Below are positions 54,685 to 62,697 of a stretch of DNA of 64,000 bases, piece after piece (position 1 is the first letter of the stretch; each line of letters opens with the position of its first letter). Under the pieces are notes generated by a model, which worked only from the letters and a program-made list of their open reading frames with translations, did no database searches and was not told where the DNA came from. The DNA is from Parabacteroides chongii (GTDB lineage Bacteria > Bacteroidota > Bacteroidia > Bacteroidales > Tannerellaceae): the NCBI RefSeq assembly GCF_029581355.1, contig NZ_CP120849.1, positions 962,501 through 1,026,500 of the forward strand, read 5' to 3'. Made by a program: the position numbers and the translations under genes.

Positions 54685-55491
54685 TCAATAAGCTGTCCAA
54701 GCACCATCGGCAACAAGAATGCTACCGTTTACAAATGATGCTTCATCAGAAGCCAGAAACAGAGCAACTTTTGCAATTTCTTCTGGAGCAGCCTTACGCT
54801 GATTGGTGGCATATCCCATTGCAATTTTTTCCGTAATCTTAGCCATGTCTTCGGATAAGCATCCATCTTTACTGGATGTTTGAAGTGCTTTTTTGCTATT
54901 ATCCCGTATGTTGGTATCTACACGTCCCGGAGCCACGGCATTGCACCGGATATTCCATTCCTTGTAGCAAAAGGCCACGTGTTTGGTCAATCCTACCAAG
55001 CCATGTTTCGAGGCGACATAGGCAGCTCCGCCACCTCTTGCACCCGTCAATCCTGCTATGGATGCTGTGTTGACGATTACTCCACCACCTTGTTCCTTGA
55101 ATATGGGAATCGTATAACGTATGGCTCGCATGGGAGCTGTCAGGTTTATAGATAATACTTTCTCCCAAAGTGCATCATCCGTATCGGCAATAGGAACCAA
55201 CATATCAAAAATACCAGTATTGTTAATCAGAATATCCAATCTCCCAAAAGCGGAAATAGCTGTTGATACCATCCGCTCAATATCCGATTCTTTGGTTACG
55301 TCAATGACCACCGACAACACCTCGCAGCCTTTCTGCTGCAAATCCGCAGTAACTTGTTCCACGCCTTCTTTATTGATGTCAGCAAGGATGACTTTTGCAC
55401 CTTCCTGAGCGAATAAAGTAGCTATTGCCTTACCATTGCCCGATGCTGCACCTGTAACTAGTGCTGTTTTGCCTTTTAGTCTCATAATCAT
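54685..55491 (-). CDS. Cytoplasmic short-chain dehydrogenase/reductase
   Basis: 268 residues. Classical SDR: VTGAASGNGKAIATLFAQEG, DVTKESDIERMV, INNTGIFDM, NTASIAGLTGARGGGAAYVASKHG and the C-terminal ASDEASFVNGSILVADGAWTAY. There is no signal peptide. Start may be at 55491 or the next in-frame ATG at 55485. It is the first gene of the leftward cargo operon, divergent from the AraC regulator, and parent of the duplicated, exported copy. Confidence 0.9.
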   Translation of the reverse strand: MIMRLKGKTALVTGAASGNGKAIATLFAQEGAKVILADINKEGVEQVTADLQQKGCEVLSVVIDVTKESDIERMVSTAISAFGRLDILINNTGIFDMLVPIADTDDALWEKVLSINLTAPMRAIRYTIPIFKEQGGGVIVNTASIAGLTGARGGGAAYVASKHGLVGLTKHVAFCYKEWNIRCNAVAPGRVDTNIRDNSKKALQTSSKDGCLSEDMAKITEKIAMGYATNQRKAAPEEIAKVALFLASDEASFVNGSILVADGAWTAY

Positions 55492-55535
55492 TTTTTTTTG
55501 TGAATATTGAAAATCCTTTCTCTTTGTTTTTATTG

Positions 55536-55576
55536 CAAATTTAAAGTGGAATGAAATGTAATTTATTGTATCTTTG
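55536..55576. promoter_or_regulatory. Divergent promoters of SDR operon and araC-type gene
   Basis: Minus strand -7: TAAATTTG (complement of CAAATTTA at 55536-55543) for the SDR operon. Plus strand -7: TATCTTTG at 55569-55576 for the AraC gene. Both match TAnnTTTG; no TTG at proper distance was found. The AraC regulator likely binds between them. Confidence 0.55.
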
Positions 55577-55601
55577 CTATAAGATATTGTACTATTTCGT
55601 T

Positions 55602-56471
55602 ATGTGGAAAGAAAATTTATATCAACCCGTTGAAGTCCTGATTCGCAATCATGAAATATTTCCAATTGCCGAACACCAGCATTCATTCTTCGAAATGGTG
55701 TATGTGCATGAGGGAACTGGACGATTTTATGTCAAGGAGTCAGATTGTAAGGTTGAGGAAGTTATTTATCATGCCCATTCTTTGTTTCTTATTCCTCCGG
55801 AAACCACTCATTGTTTCGCGATAGATACGCATAGTGAATATGTATTTATTCGTTTTGTGCTTCATTATGTGGAAGACTATATAGGGAAATATCTGGCAGA
55901 GATATTTCGTGACTCCAGTCGTCAGGCAGAAATCTCTCTAAATAAATCGGATGAAAATATGGCATCCCAGCTTTTTGACTTTATAAGAAAGGAAGAAGAC
56001 AATAGGCAAATGGGGACAAACTATTTGCAACAGCAGTGGCTTAACAGTATCTTGGTTTTAGTTGCAAGAAATATTGTTCATGAAGCTAAAGATGAGTGCC
56101 TGTCTGTCAAATATCTTACTATAAATGAAACCAACCCAGCTGTGTATATGTTGCAGTATATCCAGCAACATATACACCAACCGGAATTGTTGAGGGCGGA
56201 AAGCCTTTCCAAAATATTTCATCTTTCGCCTGATTATATCGGAATTTATTTCAAACGATATTATCAAGAAACACTACAACAGTATATTGGACGAAACCGT
56301 TTGAAGATGGTAGAAAATTTGTTATTGAACAGTTCCATGACAGTCAAAGAGATAGCTTATAAAATGGGGTATACTGATTCTTGTTACCTCGTAAAGTCGT
56401 TTCAAAAGGTTTATGGAATTTCACCTTTGAAATATAGGCAAGAACATTCTCAAAGTAATAATTTAAAGTAA
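55602..56471 (+). CDS. AraC-family transcriptional regulator
   Basis: 289 residues from ATG 55602 (MWKENLYQPVEVLIRNHEIF). The upstream in-frame ATG at 55551 lies before the -7 element and is rejected. Cupin-like ligand domain about 1-140 (HSFFEMVYVHEGTGRFYV, HSLFLIPPETTHCF), then two HTH motifs: LSKIFHLSPDYIGIYFKRYY and VKEIAYKMGYTDSCYLVKSFQ. It is divergent from the two SDRs and probably controls them in response to an unknown ligand. Confidence 0.92.
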   Translation: MWKENLYQPVEVLIRNHEIFPIAEHQHSFFEMVYVHEGTGRFYVKESDCKVEEVIYHAHSLFLIPPETTHCFAIDTHSEYVFIRFVLHYVEDYIGKYLAEIFRDSSRQAEISLNKSDENMASQLFDFIRKEEDNRQMGTNYLQQQWLNSILVLVARNIVHEAKDECLSVKYLTINETNPAVYMLQYIQQHIHQPELLRAESLSKIFHLSPDYIGIYFKRYYQETLQQYIGRNRLKMVENLLLNSSMTVKEIAYKMGYTDSCYLVKSFQKVYGISPLKYRQEHSQSNNLK

Positions 56472-56511
56472 TGGATTTGTGATTCTGCTTGCAAAGTTTA
56501 GTCTTTTTTGT

Positions 56512-56535
56512 CTATATATCCAAAACGGACTAAAC
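56512..56535 (+). repeat. Third copy of the element's TATATA-AACGGACTAAAC motif
   Basis: Same motif as at 48881-48904 and 48947-48967. GTTTAGTC at 56497-56504 forms a dyad with GACTAAAC at 56528-56535. Confidence 0.55.
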
Positions 56536-56564
56536 TTGTTTCTATTGACGGCAAATTATATATG

Positions 56565-56605
56565 TGCTGGCGAAAAGAAAAACAGTATTCTTCTTTTCGC
56601 CAGCA
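56565..56605. terminator. Bidirectional terminator between araC-type and nuclease genes
   Basis: Perfect 15-bp stem, 56565-56579 with 56591-56605, loop 11 nt, A/T-rich on both sides. It separates the two convergent genes. Confidence 0.8.
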
Positions 56606-56621
56606 TTACTTTTATGATAGG

Positions 56622-57764
56622 TTAGTAATTTGAGGAAGCAATGAATGCTTTTATTTCTTCCTCGCTTGGGAGTTCTATCATGTACTTTTGTACGAAGATA
56701 TTCGGGTCTAATCCGGCAGTGGCATACTTTACCAATGTATCTCCTTTTTCGGTACAGAGCAAAATGCCGATAGGTGGGTTATCATCCGGCTGCATCACTT
56801 CCGCTTTAAAATAGTTCAGATACATATTCAGTTGCGAAGCATACTCATGGCGGAACTTATCTATCTTCAATTCTACAATAACATGGCATTTCAAAATACG
56901 ATGATAGAACACAAGGTCGGCAAAGAAATAATCCTCGTCTATCAAGATACGTTTTTGCCGGGCTTCAAAACAGAAGCCATGTCCCATTTCTAACAGGAAG
57001 TGTTGCAGGTTGTCAAGAATGGCTTGTTCCAAATCAGTTTCTGTCACCAATGCACGTTCATTCAACTCTAAGAACTCCAAAGTAACAGGGGTATTGATAA
57101 CATCTTTAGGTTGTAATAAGGTTGCTTGTTGCTGGACTAAAGCGGAGAGGGCTTCTTTGTTTTTGGATAGTCCGCTACGTTCGTAATATAAAGATGCTAT
57201 TTGTCGCTCTAGCTCCTTGTATGACCAACAGCCACGAATGGTTTCCATTTCATAAAAAGCTCGTTTTACGGGGTTGTCAATAGCGGAGATGAGCATTAAA
57301 TTAGAATATGTGAGTTTATTAAAGAGTCTATCTGCCGGAATTATCCACTCTTTTGCAGTTTCCAATTCGGCGGACGGCATCCGCCGAATGTTCATTGCAG
57401 ATTCGGCGGATGGCAACCGCCGAATTGGTTCTATGAATTCGGCACACACTGAGTGCCGAATTTGAATTTGTGATGCAATGTATTGTGTAACAGGTTCTTT
57501 TAATTGTGGATAAACAAGGTACAACCGTCTAAATTCCCTGAATCTACGTTCATTCAGACCTTTTGTTTTCAGTCGTTGTTCCAGTTTTTTCAACAATTGC
57601 TCACCGTAGGCGGCACGGTCTTCTCCGTTCTGCTCAAACTCCACGATATAGCACCCCATAAGCCAGTTACGGGAAGTAAGGGCAAGGTTTACAGCGTGTG
57701 CGGCTTGTGCCTGCAACGTGTTCTGTATCGTGCTGATATGTTTTACTAATGCTTCAAAGTTCAT
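56622..57764 (-). CDS. PDDEXK nuclease family protein (YhcG/DUF1016-like)
   Basis: 380 residues. N-terminal DUF1016-type helices (about 5-90; SRNWLMGCYIVEFEQNG, RRFREFRRLYLVYPQL), a variable linker (about 105-145), and a C-terminal PDDEXK-like region with FYHRILKCHVIVELKIDKF (E-x-K) preceded by DEDYFFADLVF. Such proteins are found next to restriction-modification genes or alone on mobile elements and may act in defence; no methyltransferase is here. The linker codes for IRRLPSAES and IRRMPSAEL repeats that coincide with three DNA hairpins at 57365-57462. Located beside the integrase. Confidence 0.88.
   Translation of the reverse strand: MNFEALVKHISTIQNTLQAQAAHAVNLALTSRNWLMGCYIVEFEQNGEDRAAYGEQLLKKLEQRLKTKGLNERRFREFRRLYLVYPQLKEPVTQYIASQIQIRHSVCAEFIEPIRRLPSAESAMNIRRMPSAELETAKEWIIPADRLFNKLTYSNLMLISAIDNPVKRAFYEMETIRGCWSYKELERQIASLYYERSGLSKNKEALSALVQQQATLLQPKDVINTPVTLEFLELNERALVTETDLEQAILDNLQHFLLEMGHGFCFEARQKRILIDEDYFFADLVFYHRILKCHVIVELKIDKFRHEYASQLNMYLNYFKAEVMQPDDNPPIGILLCTEKGDTLVKYATAGLDPNIFVQKYMIELPSEEEIKAFIASSNY
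57365..57462. repeat. Three tandem hairpins inside the nuclease gene
   Basis: ATTCGGCGGA/TCCGCCGAAT at 57365-57389, ATTCGGCGG/CCGCCGAAT at 57401-57425 and AATTCGGCAC/GTGCCGAATT at 57436-57462. All share ATTCGGC outer bases with different loops. They are in frame and encode part of the variable linker. Confidence 0.85.
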
Positions 57765-57789
57765 AGTTACAAAGATAAGTCTTTTATGA

Positions 57790-59013
57790 TTAAAACTTTA
57801 GTTTGGGCAAGCTGTTTATTGCTTCCTCTTTCAATTTATCCACCGCACGGGTGTACTTCTCCGTATGCTTCAATCCGCTATGACCTAAAAGGCTGGCTAC
57901 GGTTTTGATATTTGCCCCATTATTCAGAATGTTCACGGCAAACGAATGTCGGGCGCAATGCCAGCTTATATGTTTGTCTATTCCGGCTCTTTTTACCCAA
58001 CGCTTTACTGACTTACAGCAGCTTTCGTAAGTAGGCAAATCGAATATTAAACAGTTTTTATCTGCCGGAGCTTCACCAATGATAGACAATAGACCGTCAT
58101 TCAGAGGAATAACCACACCACTACTGGCAGAATGTCCCTTTGTCTTGCTTTGCTCAAATTTCAATAACCGGTTAGCGTAATCCACATTTTTATAGGTAAG
58201 GTCTTTTACATCACAGAAGCGCAGACCGCAGTATAAGCAGAAGATAAAAGCACGTCTGACATTCGGGTTCTCGTTGTCATAATGGCAAGCCGCCAACTTT
58301 TGGATTTCTTCGGGAGAGAGAACATCTTTCCGAAGCATTTGGCTATCCACTTTGCAGGTAACACTTTTGCATGGGTCTTTCAACATTACATCGTGGTCAA
58401 TCGCATATCGAATAACTTTCTTGAAACGCTGGTAAATGCTTTTAGCACCCTCACCTACACTTCGGGATTGCAGATAGGCTACAAACTGCTCCATCATTTC
58501 TTTGGTGATAAGTTCCGGTTTGATACTAAACTCATTCATGGGGTATTGCTCTTTTAAGAAGTCCTTAAAACGGCTAAGCGCAATTTGTACCATGCGAATA
58601 TCTTTCTTGGTATAACTGTTGATATAGGCTTGGAAATAGTCTAAGAAATTGACCGTTCTATCTTTTTTTAACCGATAGCCCAACATGCTTTCTTTAAATT
58701 CCTGTTCACGCTCTGCACGTATCTTTGTAGCAAGTTCCAACGTTTCTTTGTTCTGCTGACGTTCCGCAGGAGTACGGGGTTTGTCTATCAGATACAGACT
58801 AAGGTTTTCTTTTCGCCTGTTGTGCTTTACTGCAAACTTGGGCTTACCTTGCATCTTTCCACTATCATAGTACACTTGATTGCCGTTTTCATCTAATACG
58901 GGCTTTTCCTCTCTACCTAAATAATACTCTAAGTAAAGGCTAATTCTACCATCCGAGAGCTTATTTTGCTCTAACTTGGGGTTTTCTTTCGTTTTATTTT
59001 CTAACTTTGCCAT
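57790..59013 (-). CDS. Tyrosine integrase of the element
   Basis: 407 residues. N-terminal arm-binding domain (about 1-110), SAM-like core-binding domain (about 120-215, FKDFLKEQYPMNEFSIKPEL), and the catalytic domain with Arg in YCGLRFCDVKDL, His-x-x-Arg in SWHCARHSFAVNILNN, His in LLGHSGLKHTEKYTRAV and the catalytic Tyr in the last block. It sits at the right end of the element with attR just beyond, as usual for tRNA-targeting elements. A -7 element TACCTTTG (complement of 59097-59104) with TTG at 18 bp is its promoter. Confidence 0.95.
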   Translation of the reverse strand: MAKLENKTKENPKLEQNKLSDGRISLYLEYYLGREEKPVLDENGNQVYYDSGKMQGKPKFAVKHNRRKENLSLYLIDKPRTPAERQQNKETLELATKIRAEREQEFKESMLGYRLKKDRTVNFLDYFQAYINSYTKKDIRMVQIALSRFKDFLKEQYPMNEFSIKPELITKEMMEQFVAYLQSRSVGEGAKSIYQRFKKVIRYAIDHDVMLKDPCKSVTCKVDSQMLRKDVLSPEEIQKLAACHYDNENPNVRRAFIFCLYCGLRFCDVKDLTYKNVDYANRLLKFEQSKTKGHSASSGVVIPLNDGLLSIIGEAPADKNCLIFDLPTYESCCKSVKRWVKRAGIDKHISWHCARHSFAVNILNNGANIKTVASLLGHSGLKHTEKYTRAVDKLKEEAINSLPKLKF

Positions 59014-59096
59014 TGTTTAGAGGTTTTATCCCGATTTAGGTACCATAACCGGGTGATTACGCTAAATAGTTGATTTTCTTTTGTTTTCCGATATTG

Positions 59097-59125
59097 CAAA
59101 GGTACAAAAGAAAATGATATTTCAA
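59097..59125 (-). promoter_or_regulatory. Integrase promoter
   Basis: On the minus strand TTG (complement of 59123-59125), an 18-bp spacer and TACCTTTG (complement of 59097-59104), 84 bp upstream of the integrase ATG. It overlaps the right arm repeat region, allowing autoregulation. Confidence 0.55.
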
Positions 59126-59128
59126 AGT

Positions 59129-59152
59129 GTACTAAAAGTGTACTGAATAACG
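59129..59152 (+). repeat. Right arm-type repeat
   Basis: Same orientation as 46273-46296 with 22 of 24 identical bases. The pair sits near both element ends, as expected for integrase arm sites. Confidence 0.65.
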
Positions 59153-59263
59153 GAAAATGGGCAAAATATGGCAAAAATAGAGAAAATAGGAAATATTCAA
59201 ATAGTTGATAATAAGGAAGATAAATTCTTTTATTTTCCTATGATTTCTATGGCTTGTACCGGG

Positions 59264-59272
59264 TCTGGGTAC
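59264..59272 (+). repeat. attR core of the element
   Basis: TCTGGGTAC, identical to the tRNA 3' end at 46212-46220. Confidence 0.7.
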
Positions 59273-59279
59273 ACAAATT

Positions 59280-59311
59280 AACCCTTGATTATCAAACGAT
59301 AGTCGAGGGTT
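59280..59311 (+). terminator. Displaced chromosomal terminator of tRNA-Leu
   Basis: A 14-bp stem, 59280-59293 with 59298-59311, with two G.T pairs and an AAAC loop, followed by TTACTTTTTTT. It lies immediately right of attR and is the original terminator separated by the insertion. Confidence 0.75.
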
Positions 59312-59431
59312 TACTTTTTTTGATAGTAAACTATCCAAAAAGTAAATTCATGACAAAAAGTATTTGTTGCATCTTTGCAGCAAAATCAGTTTTTAAAGTA
59401 TTTATAACAACCAAAGAGACAAAGACAGACG

Positions 59432-60595
59432 ATGAAGAAGTTATTTTCCACCAGCCTGTTTATGCTGATCTACAGCCTTATTCTATTCACAGGATGCTCA
59501 GAAGACGAGCTGCCGGATTCCATTCCGGAAAAAGATGATTATACGATTGATTTGCCAATCGAACTAAGCGAAAAAGAATATACAACGGATAATACCTATT
59601 ATCTGCTCAACGATGATGAGCCTGATGAAGTTTATTTCAACAGTAGCCAACGCAGCTTCTATGTCAATCGCCCATTACAGTTATCACTGGAAGAAGAGCA
59701 TTATTTCCAACTCCGCTTTTACAGCCCCAGGGCTATCTCGCATGTAACCATTTGGGCTAAGATCGAAGGTTATGACGAGGATTTTAAATTTCTGGAACTG
59801 GAAAAGGTTCAACCATTCCAACAACTCAGAATACAGATTCCGTTTGCGACCAAAGATATGAAAGCGATCAGCCGTAGTGGAAAACAGATCCGAATTATAG
59901 CCAACCCGCATCTATCGGCCAGTAATATATCGTTTGAAGTGGAATGTAATGATCCCTACTACCAAAAAATTACTTCCAGCCTATGCAATTGGCGTATCTA
60001 CTTTTCCGGTTATAGCGGCGAAGGAAGCTGGAAATATAAACTGCTGCCACCACATGCACGAGAAGCTGTTGCCATTGCTCTGAATATGAGTTATATGTTT
60101 TCTTCTGAAGCTTTTGAAGAGGCCTTACATGAATTTGGACCGCTGCATAGCGACAGCAACAAGACGTTGATTGACAAATACCAACTGAGAAAAAGAGTCC
60201 TGAACCACTCCGGACTCCGTTTCGGACACTGCTCCGGAGTAAACGGTCTTGGTGGTGGTGAGACTTACGGCCTCAACGAATGGTGCTATCTGGAACATTA
60301 TGTAGATGACAAAAATGAAACACATACAGTCTTTCATGAACTGGCACACTGTATCGGATACGGTCATGACGGCAATATGACTTACGAACAAACAGGGCCG
60401 GGATGGATTACCCTATGTGCAAATGTATATCGTGCCCTGTCGCTGGCAAAAGAGCTTCCCGTTTATTCACGCCGATTCATGCACACACGCAAGAATCCAA
60501 ACAGATACAACAAAAACGATTTGAATGTTCCCTCCAAATATATCATCGAAGATCCCGAACTGGATCTGCTGGATGGCGGCCTCACTCAAAAATAA
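59432..60595 (+). CDS. Metzincin-like zinc protease lipoprotein
   Basis: 387 residues with a lipoprotein signal (LIYSLILFTGC, Cys about 22) then an N-terminal beta domain (about 30-170). Near residues 302-312 is FHELAHCIGYGH, an HExxHxxGxxH metzincin-type zinc site; the rest of the domain is unlike named families I recall. The protein is probably a surface or periplasmic metalloprotease. It is followed 36 bp later by the NHL-type lipoprotein gene and then a histidine kinase, so they may be one unit. Confidence 0.87.
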   Translation: MKKLFSTSLFMLIYSLILFTGCSEDELPDSIPEKDDYTIDLPIELSEKEYTTDNTYYLLNDDEPDEVYFNSSQRSFYVNRPLQLSLEEEHYFQLRFYSPRAISHVTIWAKIEGYDEDFKFLELEKVQPFQQLRIQIPFATKDMKAISRSGKQIRIIANPHLSASNISFEVECNDPYYQKITSSLCNWRIYFSGYSGEGSWKYKLLPPHAREAVAIALNMSYMFSSEAFEEALHEFGPLHSDSNKTLIDKYQLRKRVLNHSGLRFGHCSGVNGLGGGETYGLNEWCYLEHYVDDKNETHTVFHELAHCIGYGHDGNMTYEQTGPGWITLCANVYRALSLAKELPVYSRRFMHTRKNPNRYNKNDLNVPSKYIIEDPELDLLDGGLTQK

Positions 60596-60631
60596 AGATT
60601 TCAACAACGATAATTGCAGACTGAAAGAACA

Positions 60632-61669
60632 ATGAAATTAAAGATATATATCCTATTATTTTTATACGGAATAATAACTGTTCAATGCAGCAAAGACGAT
60701 ATAGATCCGAATGACGGTAACAACGCGGATGCAACAGATCAGTATGACAGCTACTGGTATTATTCCTACAAGGCCCAATTGGTACTTACTGGTGAAAGCC
60801 TCAAACTCACAGATGCCTTTAGCCCCTATACCATCGCCCACTTCGGAGATACGCTCTTTATAGCCAACTCTGCCGATAACAGCCTGTTATTGATTGACTC
60901 CGAAACAACCCGGGTGATGCGCACCTTACGCTCTTGGACTTTTAACGGCCAGGAGAAAAGTTTCAACAGTCCGATTGAGGCTATTGTTCCCGTAGGCAAT
61001 CGGCTGTATGTAGCCGAACGACAGTCACGTATTCATGTATTCAAACTTCCGGGATTTCAGTACATTGCCTGCATAGGTAACGGAAATTATAACGGTCCTG
61101 TGTTTCAAGCACAGGCTATGGATGTGGCAGACGGCTTGATTTTTGCACGTGACAAAGACGGCAGTGTCAGTATCTATCAGGAAGCATCGGTCACTTCGCA
61201 AAACTCAGGGAAAATAGACCGCTATCGGAAAGCAGCCGGAATAGGAACGCATAACAACAGTTTCGCTCCCCACAAAATGCTTGCCGATGAAGATGGCTAT
61301 CTGCTACTAACAGACTATGAAGGTCGGAAAATCAGACTATTAAATCCGTCTTTGGTCAATGATGAAATGGAGAACGGAAGTTCCATTGACATGGCAAAAC
61401 TAAGCCTTGACCTGGACTTCAAACCGAAATCATTGATAAAGACTGAAAACCATTTGTATATAACCGGTGACAACAATGCCATCAACATCTACGACCGAAA
61501 GGAACACAAATGGAACAACAAACTAACAAGCGTCAACGGTTACACCTTCAGCCAACCTACTTGTATCTGTGCACAAAATGACTCCGTCTTTTGGATATCA
61601 GATACGCATAACTCCAAACAGGCACTGATTAAGATTAATGTATATAGAGGGGAGATCAGAGAAGAATAA
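60632..61669 (+). CDS. NHL/beta-propeller-type lipoprotein
   Basis: 345 residues from ATG 60632 (MKLKIYILLFLYGIITVQC); the ATG at 60614 would add six residues before the lipobox. Lipoprotein Cys about 19 in VQCSKDD. The repeat pattern DTLFIANSADNSLLLIDSE, NRLYVAERQSRIHVFKL and NHLYITGDNNAINIYDR indicates a beta-propeller, often a protein- or glycan-binding scaffold. It sits between the metzincin lipoprotein and the kinase genes. Confidence 0.85.
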   Translation: MKLKIYILLFLYGIITVQCSKDDIDPNDGNNADATDQYDSYWYYSYKAQLVLTGESLKLTDAFSPYTIAHFGDTLFIANSADNSLLLIDSETTRVMRTLRSWTFNGQEKSFNSPIEAIVPVGNRLYVAERQSRIHVFKLPGFQYIACIGNGNYNGPVFQAQAMDVADGLIFARDKDGSVSIYQEASVTSQNSGKIDRYRKAAGIGTHNNSFAPHKMLADEDGYLLLTDYEGRKIRLLNPSLVNDEMENGSSIDMAKLSLDLDFKPKSLIKTENHLYITGDNNAINIYDRKEHKWNNKLTSVNGYTFSQPTCICAQNDSVFWISDTHNSKQALIKINVYRGEIREE

Positions 61670-61673
61670 ATCA

Positions 61674-61681
61674 TACCTTTG
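61674..61681 (+). promoter_or_regulatory. -7 element of the histidine kinase gene
   Basis: TACCTTTG, 11 bp before the kinase ATG at 61693, implying a very short leader. No well-spaced TTG seen. Confidence 0.45.
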
Positions 61682-61692
61682 CAAACAAGATT

Positions 61693-62697
61693 ATGCTGAA
61701 TCACAGACTACACCGAAGCATCGTCATCGGGATAACAGGTATCGTGTTATTCTCGGTTGCGGGAGCGTGGCTTTTAGTTAGCCAAACTTCGCTCTTTTTT
61801 GCTTTTGTTTGCGGTTGTATGGTCGTGGCGTTGGCGATTATGTTGGCAAGGAAGATGGAGAAGACCGACCGCCAGCTGGAAAGTTTCTTCAGCGCGATCA
61901 AGAACAACGATTTCAACGCACATTTTACACAAAAGAAAGGAGATAAGTTTCTGAATAACCTGTTTCGGGAAATGAACCGAATCATCACACAATTCGAGAA
62001 CAATCATACCGAACTGGAAGAACGTCGTTTCTATTACGAAAGTATCATCCGCGTATTGACACATGAAATCAGAAACTCCATCACCCCGATCGCTTCCCTA
62101 TCTGCCGACCTCATCAAATACAGTGATGAGTACGGGAAAGCCGGAATGCTAGACGGCCTGCAAACCATTCACCAGCAGGCACAGCAACTGAATACGTTCC
62201 TAAACGCCTATCACCGGCTGACACATCTGCCCGACCCGGTCAAGACGAAAGTAAACATCAGCACCTTGTTCGATAAGCTAAGCCGGTTACTCAAATCAGA
62301 ACCTGGATGCGAAAACGTTCGTTACACCTCATCCCCTCATATCGAAATTCTGCTTGACCCTAATCTCATCACATTGGCTCTAATTAACTTGATCCGCAAT
62401 GCTTTACAGACTACGGCTAACAATCCGAATCCCGAAATAAAAGTCGAAGCTATCCAGACATCCGGCTCCTTCTTCCTGCAAGTAACCGACAACGGAGAAG
62501 GCATCCCCGACAACCGGCTGGATGATATATTCACCCCCTTCTATTCCACCAAGAAAGAAGGAAGCGGCATCGGCCTGCCCTTATCCCGCCGCATCATGCA
62601 GCTTCATGGGGGAGAGTTGCTTGTTAATGTAGACCCAGGTGAAAAGACTGTATTTCGTATGATATTCCCAAATCATTTACAGACTAGCTTTTCGTAA
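61693..62697 (+). CDS. Sensor histidine kinase
   Basis: 334 residues. Two N-terminal membrane helices (about 9-50, GITGIVLFSVAGAWLLVSQ and FFAFVCGCMVVALAIMLA), a HAMP-like/linker region (about 60-110), the H-box LTHEIRNSITPIASLSADL (phospho-His about 119), N box NLIRNALQTT, G1 VTDNGEGIPDN, F box FTPFYSTK and G2 GSGIGLPLSRRI. No response regulator gene follows; the next gene is convergent and overlaps its 3' end by 21 bp. It is a candidate sensor for the two lipoproteins upstream. Confidence 0.93.
   Translation: MLNHRLHRSIVIGITGIVLFSVAGAWLLVSQTSLFFAFVCGCMVVALAIMLARKMEKTDRQLESFFSAIKNNDFNAHFTQKKGDKFLNNLFREMNRIITQFENNHTELEERRFYYESIIRVLTHEIRNSITPIASLSADLIKYSDEYGKAGMLDGLQTIHQQAQQLNTFLNAYHRLTHLPDPVKTKVNISTLFDKLSRLLKSEPGCENVRYTSSPHIEILLDPNLITLALINLIRNALQTTANNPNPEIKVEAIQTSGSFFLQVTDNGEGIPDNRLDDIFTPFYSTKKEGSGIGLPLSRRIMQLHGGELLVNVDPGEKTVFRMIFPNHLQTSFS

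Larger units (their letters stand above)
46212..59272. mobile_element. Integrated mobilizable element (IME) in tRNA-Leu
   Basis: About 13 kb bounded by direct repeats TCTGGGTAC at 46212-46220 (the tRNA 3' end) and 59264-59272. It contains a terminal tyrosine integrase, excisionase-like HTH protein, RepA-like ATPase, primase, MobC, relaxase, oriT-like hairpins and cargo. It lacks a conjugation apparatus, so it would be mobilised in trans. Confidence 0.85.

Noticed and set aside
57365..57462. CRISPR-like array
   Set aside because: Only three repeats, each a palindrome of different loop, in frame in a gene; no cas genes in the window.
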